Below are positions 1 through 11,539 of a stretch of DNA of 64,000 nucleotides, piece by piece. Numbering within the stretch: the first letter of the stretch is position 1; each line of letters opens with the position of its first letter. The translations under genes and the position numbers were made by a program. Source of the DNA: Prostheceraeus crozeri (Eukaryota > Platyhelminthes > Polycladida > Euryleptidae). The stretch is from positions 558,001 through 622,000 of the forward strand of contig CAJQUW010001409.1 in NCBI GenBank assembly GCA_907163375.1, in the 5' to 3' direction. The notes below the pieces were generated by a model. That model was given only the letters and a program-made list of their open reading frames with translations, ran no database searches and had not been told where the DNA came from.

Positions 1-800
1 ACACATCCATCGTATCATGGAGGTCTCGTTCTTGGTTAGACGTGCTCTAGATCTTCTGCTTTGATGGACCATGTTTCCGAAGCATGCACCAATACGCTTC
101 TTATACATGCCTTGTAAACATGGCCCCTGCGTCTGAGAGAAATCCCTTTGTTCGTCAGGACTGGCAACAGATCATGGAAATTCTTCCAAGCACTTCTTAT
201 ACGGGCAATTACCGCCACACCACAGCCTCCGGGTCTCCCATAACCACATTACCCAAGTCCTCTACAAACCTCATATAAGTCGTTGCCAATTGCCATCCGA
301 GCGACCTGCGGCGGTGGTGTGTGGAGTTCTCCTTTGCAGCGCCATCACTCAATTAAATAAGGGTCAGCGCGCAGAACTGGCAGATAAGTGCATCTACGGT
401 GCACCCATTTTCGGTAAGTTAAGCAGCGGATCGAGTTCCTTCACATGCCCTTCGTGCAGACACCACAAGGACACTTTCCATCATCTCTCACTGATTCCTG
501 ACCACTCCGGCTGATAAGAACCTTAGTCTTATCGATGTTGACTTGCCATACCTTTCGCCTCCAGGTTTGCCTTCCAGCAAAGGAAACGAGTCTTTAAATC
601 CTTGACTGAGTCCGATGTTATGACCTCGTAGAGACCTCGTAGAGTCCGCGTAGAGAATCTCTTGAGTAACGATATTTGTAAGTTGAGCGGTTGGCCCACA
701 AGTCGGGTTTCGGCCTCATATGTTCCAATGATGTTCCAACAATATAAATGGGTCCGTGTCGAGTCAGGTCTGAAAATATTAGAATCAAGAAATGATGTCT
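1..800 (-). mobile_element. RTE-like LINE fragment (3' part of reverse transcriptase ORF)
   Basis: Read on the minus strand, this stretch gives in succession pieces typical of the C-terminal half of endonuclease-reverse-transcriptase LINE proteins: an L-K-T-R-F-L-C-W-K helix, V-N-I-D-K-T-K-V-L (about 515-545), a cysteine/histidine segment C-P-C-G-V-C ... W-V-H-R-R-C (about 380-460), then R-I-R-S-A-W-K-N-F ... S-E-T-W (36-218) and M-I-R-W-M-C (about 1-25). The order matches the family. The pieces lie in different frames with stops, so this is a dead copy. It runs off the left edge of the window, and its upstream limit near 800 is approximate. Relatives lie at 13081 and 41590. Confidence 0.8.
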
Positions 801-804
801 TCAA

Positions 805-2370
805 TTCATTTCATATAAGCTTAAGATGATAAGTTCATTATCAAACATATAAACTTAGGCCTACTGCATTTCTTCTGTAACTACCCGCGCCTGTAATTGA
901 ATCCGTAGAAGAAAAGTCAATTTCAGCGATTTACATGTATATCTTTATATTATCAATATTATAGAACCCGGAGGTTGTGCGGTATCCACATCTCAGTGGT
1001 GATATGCACAGATCAAAAGCAACCAGGCGTAGGCCTACACCGGGTAACATATTATACAGGATAAACTAATAAGTTTTGTCCGGTAATTGCACGCAGCTAT
1101 CTTCTAATGTATTTAATGTATTGCTTTGAAATTTTGTATGACTATAGAATACTTATTTTGCTAACTTATACTGGAAAATTAATTTATTAAGCCTAAACCG
1201 TATGTGAAAACAATTACTTTTTAGAAAAAAACGTTTTTTTATCTCTTTTTTAAATACACGACAAACAACGTAAAACAGTTTTTTCTGGAAAGTCGATATG
1301 ATACACAAAAAATAGGAGTATAAATGTCAATCATCCGTTTCCGAGAGGTGTTCGAAGTAACTACCATGATGGAGCACACATCGGCGCCATCGATCAGGCA
1401 ATTTTCTAATCCCATTAGCGAAGAAGCTGCGTGGCTTGTTCTGTATCCATTATCTCTGAATAATTTGTCGTCAAACTAGAGTACTTTTTCTGGGGGCAGG
1501 GTATTTTGGCCATCTTCGTACCATTAGAGGGAAAATTAAGTCATTTCTAACAGTAATTCACCCTCCAAAACAACTTCACCATTTTGAGAAAGTAATTGTC
1601 TTGATTTTGAATGCAAGTTTGTCAAAATTGATGCAACACTTGCCGAGTGGCTGGGGACACAAAAAAGACAAAACAGGGCATCTAAAATGGAATAACTCAT
1701 GTACTTTCTGTGGTTTTGAATTCTTCGTTGGTGGAGCAGTGGGTGGTTATTCAATGATAAATCTGTCCAAATAAAATTTCCCGAAAAACGGGGCTGGGAT
1801 GACATGAGGAGGGTGGCAATATACTGTGGTTGTCAGTTGGCTTAAAGCCTACACGATATAAAATGCAAATTTCTCACTTATGGAATTCGAGATCGAGGAA
1901 ACGTAAACAAGTCTGACCGAAATTCATTTCAACTTTTATGGACGGAAAAACAGTTAGCAAAATCACAACACTCAAATAGGTGAGTCTGCTCATCATTTCA
2001 TATGAAAATATGTCGTCAATATACACTCAATCTAAAATCAGGCTTTCACTTCTCACTACCTCTTCATATTTTTTAGTCCTTACTCAATCTATATAATTTT
2101 CAATTTATAGATAGATGTCCTCAGACAGCACAAAAAAATTAATTGATCAAGTCTGAGGACATCTTTCTGTTCATTGCCCAGGCGAACTGGCACTCTGCAA
2201 TCTTTAAAATTTTTTAATTTACATAGAAAATACACTATTGTGCTTGCAGATGAAACATTAAATGTTACGGCTTCTAACGCGCATGTCCACGTTACTGATA
2301 GAATATGGTGCAATCATAATAAGAGAAAGCCAATCGTGTGTCAGGAGTGGCATTTCAGGAGCGTCAGGAA
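805..2370. other. AT-rich non-coding stretch
   Basis: No recognisable gene. Short open frames, for example 1536-1805 on the minus strand, show no family signature and are judged chance. The only structure seen is the hairpin at 2113-2164. Confidence 0.6.
2113..2164. repeat. perfect 14 bp inverted repeat (hairpin)
   Basis: AGATGTCCTCAGAC at 2113-2126 is matched exactly by its reverse complement at 2151-2164, leaving a 24 nt A/T-rich loop. The match stops abruptly at both outer ends. No function can be assigned. Confidence 0.7.
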
Positions 2371-2374
2371 TTTC

Positions 2375-2791
2375 GGCACTTCTATTCTTCACCCCCCCCA
2401 CATTTTTGTTGTTGACACCATCGAGTGTTGCATCGTCAACGATCTTCTCTTGCTCCTAAAGGCAGTTTCACTACCGTCGCAAAAGAGTAGAGTGTGTAAA
2501 ATTCCTCTGGTTTGTAGAACATTAACAGCACTTGTTTTGTCGTTCACTGTAGCTGCAGTGTAGACAACAATCCCACAAAGTTCATGATCACAGCACAGCT
2601 GTATCCTGTATTCTAACTGGGTATCCAAGGGACCAATCCTTCCTCCCAGGGGTCAAGTAAGACTTCTCAGTGGTGTTGTGCTATCACTCAGTGACATAAA
2701 GTCTATTCTAAATCAAATGTGACTAAGTTTGATGAAATTTAATGAATTTGGAAAAGTTGAAAAATGTGGGGGGGGGAAGAATAGAAGTACC
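2375..2791. mobile_element. MITE with C-run inverted repeats, copy 1
   Basis: A 417 bp element starts GGCACTTCTATTCTTC plus a C-run and ends in the inverse, G-run then AAGAATAGAAGTACC. It is flanked by a perfect 8 bp target duplication GGAATTTC (2367-2374 and 2792-2799). A second copy of the family lies at 47477-47896. Eight-base duplications fit hAT, Merlin or P superfamilies; termini beginning GG would suit Merlin, but no transposase is present and the superfamily is left open. A 79-codon open frame on the minus strand (2389-2628) covers most of the element. Confidence 0.9.
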
Positions 2792-5700
2792 GGAATTTCA
2801 GTGCGAGCTTCAGGAGTGGAATGACACAACATCTCGATCGAAGAGCACAAACCTCATGTAGTCTGCTCTTCCTGATTCAAGTCTTCAAAGTCCGCTCAGG
2901 TGAACACAATAATGTTTCAGCTTTTCGATCTTATCTAAAAACAGATGATCTCCATTTAGAAGAAAATAATTAGGTATACGTGTAAGAGGGTGTGTTATTG
3001 TGCTGATGCAGTCATTGAGGTAAGTAGGCAATTCATTCATTTGTCACAATCACTGTGAGTGCAGCACTTATACCGTCATTTCGTCTTCCTGCAGTCTTTG
3101 TCAATTTCATGAAGGCAGATGATGGGAGAAATGGTCATTGCACTCCTCATGCCTTGCCGCCGACTACGTGAAAGTATGTTTTAATCAAAGAGAATATGCA
3201 ATCGGAGTATTGTGCAGGTGGCGGCAAAGCCAGAGGAGCGAACTGACCAAAGAGATTCGAAGGATATTCAGCGTATTTTACAAAGTAGGGTGCTAGATCA
3301 TTTGAAGGAATTGCAATGCCTTTGAATATCCGTCGAGGAAATTATCCTCAATATGCAGTTGGAGCTGCAAATTGTCTTTCTTTGAAGGATACCGTCTTCG
3401 AACTGAAGTTACAAATTTACTCGAAAATATATGCAAATTCAGTTTTTTCTACAAAACACAGCTTGAAAGCTAAACATCAAAATACATGTATGCTTATTTC
3501 AGCGATTACGGTTCTTTTTCACCAAAATTTCAGATCACATGCTATCATCCATCTACAGAGTGCACACACTTGGCATATTGATACAGACTCACCGACATGC
3601 AAGCTCGACGTGTAGATATATGTTTGAAATTGTCTAGGGAGCCGACTATGATCAAATCAATTAGTTGTCTTCATTAGCTTTAAAAATGCGCCTGTGAATG
3701 CAACTGCAGAAAATGACAGTCGTGGCACGCCTAGGGCAGAAAACATTTCGAGAAAAAAATGTAGCAGAGTACCGTGAGGAATAGGAATCGCAGGCTGCCT
3801 TCTGATCAAATGATTGATGATATGAGCCATCGAAATATGCTAGCAGCAGCGAAAAAATCTGTGGAACTGGGAAGCACGATTCATGTATGATAGCACACAA
3901 ATTATCGCCCGAAGTATTCGTCAGGTGTTACTGGGAAACTGAAGTAAATGGTGAACACCTATACTTGGACAGACATGGATCTTGCTGACATATGCATAAA
4001 TACACAGAATAAAGCAAGAAAGACAATAAAGCTCAACTTCACTTAACTAGAAAAGTTTTGTGCAATTTTTACAAAACTGAACATTTTCATGATCATACAA
4101 CAAATTTGAAAATAACAATATAATTATAGGAACGATAGGAAATTGATATTATAGTGAAATATACATATATAACATGCATGAAGAATGGAAGAGCACAAAC
4201 TTCTATGGATCACTTCGTTTATTTTTCATATTTGAGTAAATCCATTTTATATAGCAAGCAACATTTTTCAAAAAACGTGTCTTTCGTCTGTAAAATCCTT
4301 AGTTCTGTACCGATTTTCATAATTGTTTTTCGTCTTAACCCTTTGGATCTCATCTTTTCGTCATCATAAATTCAAGTCAATCTAACAAAGTTTTCGTCAT
4401 GAAAATTCTAGCTGAAGGCAGAAAGGGTGCCATGAACAGCGTGTCCCAAGCATACTCTATCTTCGGGAAGAAATGTCGGTGTGATCTGCAAAAATTATGC
4501 ATATGAAGTTGTGCATCATGTACAAGCGCATGAACCGTGCTTTCAACCAGACTATAATTCAGGATTGCATGACATTGGTTTGGGAAATTTTTTCAATTAG
4601 CCTTTGTCCCCCAAAAATTGTCCTCTGACCGATGCACATTTCTCAACTTAGAAATGATCTTTTAATTTTCTTTATACAGCGAAATACATTATTTGTATGC
4701 CTACAGTTATTGCACCAAAAGGAAAAAAATCAACTATGGACATCACAACTGAGCAATTGTGAATTTTAAAAAATCTCCTGTATTCCTTCGCCCAGACTTT
4801 TTTGATTTTTCTCAAAATTTCAATTTGTTTCTGAAACCACATTTTTCATCCGAATTTCATCAAAACTCACGGAATTATCAAGAACCATAATGCTATCATG
4901 CATGCGAAATTTTATTTGATAGGACAATAATTATCATTTTAAAAATCTCGTAGAACGGCCAAAATGTCCATCTGACCGAGACCAGAAAATTATCGGTCAG
5001 AAGACACCGACGAATACAATAACTAGTACAAGTACTTATATGGTGTGGTCGCCACTAATTATATTTTCGAGTTCAGCATGAAAAATTAACTATCAAGATT
5101 GACTGTCAAAGAAATAAAGTTGCAAAGTTGAGAAGACAAAAATTGCCCAAAATGTTATATAAAATGGATTTACCCATTTTTTATATATTATATGTACATT
5201 CCATGACCGTATGTGCCCAGCTTGACAAGTATTTAATATTTAATTGAGTTGGCCAGTCTTACAGATGATGTAGATTTTTATCAGATGATGCATAAAACGC
5301 CTGCTTTTAAAGATAAAAGGCGCATCATTTGAGGAAAGAAGTTGGAGGAAGAAATGATATGGCCAAAAAATTGAACTACGGTTACACGCATTTTGTAAGC
5401 AACTGAAGAAGGCTTCGGCGGAAATATTGTGCACTAAGACATGTCTTATTGAATTGCGTTTTAAAGCAGTTTCCTTAGTGATTTATTCAACATGTACTTA
5501 CTTACAATACAGCAGCTGCAATGCCAAACGAACAAAACGAACAGCTTGAAAGTGAATGAAAGAACTCTATATAAATTTTCAGTTGATGACCAATCTCAAG
5601 CTCATTTTATTGTGCAGATAAAAGTCATAAATATGCGTGTTGTATGAGTAAACTGTATTGAAAACAATAAGTGCAACTTTATTATCAATTACGCAGACGT

Positions 5701-6580
5701 CTCTTTATCTTTATTATTATTATTCATTATATTTAGCCACAATTTAAAAAATCCCAAAGTGACAACAGCAAAAATGTACTAAGTGCAAGAAATTAAAAGC
5801 TTATGAAATCAATTTAGATATCAGGAAGATTCATTTATATACAAAAAGAGAATATATACTTTTGCAGATTAACTAAAATAAATGTATAAAGGCATATGTA
5901 TGTAAGTCCTAGACACTCTAACTATTCAGGAGTGACTACATCACCTGCAATACAGTTCGCAATTATACAATTATATCTGCTGAGAATTTTAAAATGAGGA
6001 AATCACTCACTTATTTCTCGGCAGATAAGCTAGTGTTATAGATAAAATAGTGGTAGATGTCCTTGACATTTTCAGTGGTCTATTAATTCGCCTTTTGAGA
6101 AATTAACGATTTAATGAACCAATGCCCACCTGAATTTTACGTGTAAATTTTATGGGACAACATTAAGAATTTCCTCTGTCTCGCAATATGATGTGTTACA
6201 CCATGTGCCTCAAACTAATTATTGTCAGTAAATTCCTCTAAAATCTCTGAATCTAATATTAAATATTTCATGAGGCAGGGTGACTTCGTATAATTTGAAT
6301 GAATGACCTTGTTATATAATTAGCGTTCCAAAATTTAATCAGCATTTTTTTGGAATTTCTTAATAGCCTACTTGCTCAGCAGAAGGCATAAATAACATTA
6401 GATTGACAGGGGGAAGCTACATGAAAATGTTTTGGAATTTTTACCGGCAGTTTGAGTAAGCTAGACATAAAATATTAAAGTCAACACAAATTAGAATGTG
6501 CTAACTATCCAGATTGTTGGGCGCTTATAGTATTTTCATTTCTCACATGAACTTGAGATTGATTTTATTTTGTAAAAGTG

Positions 6581-6814
6581 ATTCAATGTGTAATGTGTGA
6601 TAAAAATTTAGTGTAAACCACCAATTTCTTTTCTTGTTGCTCAAACTTTTTTGCAATATCTCTTGCATCAAAATTGTGACTGTAAGGCAATAATAAGGAA
6701 ATAGCAAATGATTCAGTGGGCAATGGGTGATAGGAATTTAATTTAAATCATCTTCATTTATTTCTTTGTAGCCCAAACTTTCTTGCAATATTTTTTGCAT
6801 CAAAATTACGACTG
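6581..6814. repeat. diverged direct repeat pair, about 100 bp units
   Basis: 6581-6682 and 6711-6814 align throughout: both start with attca(a/g)tg and end with gcatcaaaatt then gactg, separated by 28 bp. Identity is clearly below that of the other repeats here, so this is an old local duplication. Confidence 0.65.
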
Positions 6815-9800
6815 AATATACAGTAGTAATATGAAAATGATATGATAAAATTTCCTCAAATTTTTATCAAAATTAAAGGAACAAAAAATTATATACATCC
6901 TAGGGATTTTCTATTGGCAGACGGATGACATTGGGCCTATATATCTGATAAGACAAACATACTCAATTTTTAAAGCAAGACATGTTCGTAGTCCATAGTG
7001 CTCATTCTTAATAGGTAAATATAGGTTATGTGGTAAAAATTTTTTGAATTACAATACTACATTGATCATCGTAATCATCATAGAGTATCCGATTTATCTG
7101 GAAAGGTCGGCGATCGAGGAAGGCAAATAAGACGTTCCTTGAAATTATTTTACGACATGAGGACCAATGCCGAACTTCAAGAAGAACTAGTACAATTTAC
7201 TATACTGAAAAACGAACTTTGTTACTTTTCTAGTAGGGTTACCTGTAGCCTACATATGATTATTAACCAATATATTGACATTACTTTGCACACCTACTCA
7301 TTTGAAATTTGTTTGCCTTGGTACTTTATGCACTTATGGGTACCCCGGTATAATAAAATAAACGAGCTATAATTACGGAAGGTATAGAAGATGAGGCCCA
7401 GCCAACAGATCAGTAAGGTCCTTAATTAATATATTATTGTATAATAATTATACTATTAATATATTCTTCATCATCCAACCTTCGCGCACGAAATGGTAGG
7501 CCTATATGTAGCCTACATTGTCGAGGGCCCATGTCGTCACATCATAAACGTTTGCATAACGGGACATGAGAATTAGGTAATTGATTTTTTCTATGGAAGT
7601 GTTTCCAAAAACTTGCTTACGAATCTGCGTGCAGGCCTACCTGAAATGGTCACTTTTATGTAGATATGTAGCTTATGCTTGGTGTAGGGACATGGAATTA
7701 GTGGAAATAAAAGAAGATGAAACAATACAAGTGATGAAGACAAATTCTAATGTTGTCTTGAAGCTATAGCATCTGGGCCTTATCCGCTCTTCATGTAGGG
7801 CAACCAGACTTGATATATCAGAGCGCAGTCAACTTGAGTTAATGAAATGCACTCAATTTTCTTACGCAATTCACGCAACAATGTTTAGAAATGAAAAGAT
7901 TGACGCCTACCAATAAAATGTTTATTCTACGACTACAAAACTCAAATTTTCGCCTTATTCTTAGTCACAATCCGTAGATTATTGTTGAATTATTAAATAA
8001 TTATTTATAGTAATTTTCCACAGCTCATGACTAAGGCTAAACCAAAAAATTTGAGCCTATGGTAGGCCTACTAAAAAAAAATAAAAATTTTGTTGTGGGC
8101 GTCGATCCTTTCCTTTCTAAATACTGTGTACCTAACAGTGAATAAAGATATCAAAAAAACATGCAATAATAGTACAAGTCTAACAATAGTAATGCATTTC
8201 CAAACGAACATAAACTGCTTGCCACTTTGAGAGACTGACAAATCAAATTTTTACTGCTACAGTTTTTAGGTCAAAGACATTTTCAATTTCATTCAAAATT
8301 TGCAAATTTTGTTCTAAAGCAATTAGATCCATTGCAAGATTCGGCGAAACGAATCAATCTTGCTAAATTTTTATTTGGAGGTACTTTATGGCAACCGCGT
8401 ATTGCTTGATTATATTTGAGCAATATATAGGCTACTAAGAACAAAGGGGCCTTATTACCCGCCGGGCATTATTCACTTCGCGTGTCTACTCATGTGATTT
8501 CATATTGATTTGGTGTCAATCATTTCACGTCGGGATAATATACTTATGCATTTTAGATCGTCTGCACTTAAAAATGTCAATATATACCTGAAGTCAATCT
8601 ACCCTATACGTGTATAGACATCAGATTATTTGAAAGAAACTCTAAGCGGAACGGTCGAACGAAACTGAGGTTTAATAAAAAACATGTCATTCATATTTGA
8701 TGCTTAAAAACAAAGACGATGCTTTGCTCTTGTATGTTTATTCCAACATTGTGCATTCTTTTCAATTGAATAAGATGAAACGAAGAAAAATTGAAGTGTT
8801 AAATGAAGTCTAGGCTACCTGCTTCGTCGGTAAAGTGGATTCGTCAGACAGTTTACTTAGTTGCATGTTTATATCATACTATAGCGAGTATTTGCTGAAG
8901 ATTCAATTTCCTGAAAATATTCTAGATCTCTGCATTCGCCTAATTCTCCAGCAAGCCATGAATAGACAGTAGGATTACAAGTTCACTTGTCTTAATCTGC
9001 TCTCGCTTTAAATAGAAGATCATCAAAATCGATCAGCTAGTTGAATTTGATCCTTTGTTGCCATCAGTAAAGAAAATAGGTATTCTATGAAGCCAGAAGG
9101 ACAAGAAAATGTAGAAATCCGAAACTGCGAAGCAGACGAACACCAAAGCACGCTTTGAAGTCATGCTAAAAAGCCTGGCTTTACTGAAACCTGGTTTGAC
9201 TGCGTTGAAGATGTTAATTGTCTCTTTGAAAATACAGCTATTCAATTGATATCTGAAACCTGACTCTATACGCATTTAGTAATATACGAGTACGTCATGC
9301 TGTACTGCGCTCACAGAGATAAATTACCGAACGAATCTATCTGAAAATAGTGACTATCCAATCCATCCAAACACCAAAACGACACAAATGAAAGCTGGGT
9401 GGATATTATTGAAACCCATGCATGGAGAATCTCATTAATGTGCGTCAGTAAATATTTTTTCGAAAGCCTTTATTTGAAAATGTCAAAAAGCGTTTTTTGA
9501 GCCAAAAGATGTTTTAAAACACTTCTTGTTTTTTGTGCACAAAACCTATCTGAAATCTCTAAATGCATACAATTCATAAACTAGCTCGTATCTGCGTTTG
9601 TCAGCAACGAAAAAGTCCAACCACAACTCATGTCTAGTACTCTGTTCGGTAGAACGAAATTTTATTACAAACAGCATAGAATTTAAAATCGAATTTACAT
9701 GCAGGCATCGATGCATGAAAGTATTATCTTCAACGAATCAAAATTAAGAATTAAATTGACCGAAATCTTTATGGTTAGGGGCTACAAATTCTTGCGGTAA

Positions 9801-10639
9801 TAAGTTAAAAGAAAATTTGTTCGACTTCTTTGTATTGAGTTCATTCAATACCATTGTGATATCAGTAACATCCGATACGTAGGAGAGCCACACTGTGCCG
9901 CTGTTACAGACATGTCACTTCGAATATTCTGTCTGATACTTCCTCCCCTACATAGATCTTCAAATACCAGGGAAACATATTCCATCATCTCAAAAAGAAA
10001 TCGTAAGCAATCATTTTCTTGAAAGAGACAACGATATAAATTTTGTCATGCAAAAAAGAAATGATTAAGATTCATACTAATCCACGGAAAAGACAGTTGA
10101 GGATGTTCGATAAATACGTGCAGTCCTAAAATATGCCACTGAATACTTAGACGTCATAGCTTTAATCAAGCAGAATCGACTTGAAAGCTTTTTTTTGAAA
10201 CCCCCATTTTCATAAGCAATGAAGTGAAATGGACAAATGCAAATTATTATTACAAAAAAGAGAATCCTCAGACTAGCTGCCTTGACGATGAGGTACTGAC
10301 CAGGAATATCTTTTACGAAATGTCCCACCAGGATTGCTAGACTTCAGTCTTAATTTTCTGTGCAGATAGACAAAATTGCACAAAAAGAAGTACAAAATTT
10401 GTTCCATTGTCGTTAATGATATAGTAATACTGGCATAGATCTTAAATCAATTTGATATTTTCAATCATTTGTAAGTAAATATTTAGATTGCCTCATCACT
10501 GCTGTTCACCGTAGGGGCATTTATAAATCATGTGATGGTATAGTATGGATAGGGGAGTAGAAGTAGCCCTATCTAAAAATCATTAGGGGGAGTATTTGCT
10601 TCTATTTCACGTTCAAGTGAAAAACATGCTATGACGATG

Positions 10640-10910
10640 CCATCACGACGGTGTCTCGCCGTAAGTATTCAAGTCAGACATCGATTCGTCGTCATCGGGG
10701 GGCAACGTGCCGTCACCCAAGTAGATTGCCCGCTTGTGTTTTAGTTCCTATTGAAACATCAGCGGATACCCGACAGAGGACCAAAAAATTACCGATTCAG
10801 TGCGCAGCAAAAAGTGGCTCAGATAGTCAGTGTTTGTATGCTTACTCCCGAAACACTGGAGTGGAGCTTTACACTCCGATACAAGTGCACTAACTGCCGA
10901 TGCGCCCCTA
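10640..10910 (+). other. GC-richer patch with an 80-codon open frame
   Basis: The patch stands out from its AT-rich surroundings and carries an open frame 10651-10893. The translation is rich in R, S, T and C and matches no family I recognise. It could be an exon of an unknown gene, a relic of a mobile element, or chance. Confidence 0.25.
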
Positions 10911-11539
10911 TATTATTGACTTGAATTGCTTTTAAGTTTACGTAAAATACAAGAATGTTCGAAATATATATGCTCATAAAATACACCACAACATTATTGT
11001 GAACCCCAATTTTTGGAATTCACGTAAATTAAATAAAACAATTATTACAAATGGGAACTATGCATCTTAGCTGCCACGACCACGATATCCACGGATGCTC
11101 TAAGCGAAGTATCCCACTCTACCCGATATAAGATAACGGTTAATGAGTCAGCCTTGTTTAATTCGGAACTCTACGTCTTGCGCGTGAATTGATTTCTGAT
11201 GCGATGAAGGCGAACGTTACTTACTTCAGAACGCTATGGTTGGTGACCACAAGGCAGTTCTTTGACTCAGATCAAGAGAATTAGTACATTGATTCAATAA
11301 GAAATTATTTAAAAATCAATTCGTCATTGTGGACGAAGCCGCTCATTAATTAAGGATATTTCTTAAATCCCCTCCGATTTTTTGAAGAACATAATGAAAC
11401 GTAACTTTATTTGCAATTTATCAGCTGACAAATGAAATTTGCTACCTTCCCTTAACTGGTTCTCTGAATACAGAATGAATGACTGCTCACTGTTGCCGAC
11501 TACCAAGACCATTACGACAGCATCACAATCTTCTACGTC

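Larger units (their letters stand above)
2800..11430. other. long AT-rich region without recognisable genes
   Basis: About 8.6 kb with only short open frames, none showing a known motif. It contains one diverged tandem pair (6581-6814), a short inverted match of about 18 bp (gtaaatccattttatata near 4237 against its complement near 5156), and a locally GC-richer patch at 10640-10910. It may be intergenic or a large intron; the sequence does not say which. Confidence 0.5.

Noticed and set aside
9033-9275. 80-codon minus-strand frame with a hydrophobic stretch
   Set aside because: Isolated, no motif, no splice context or conserved neighbour; chance is sufficient.
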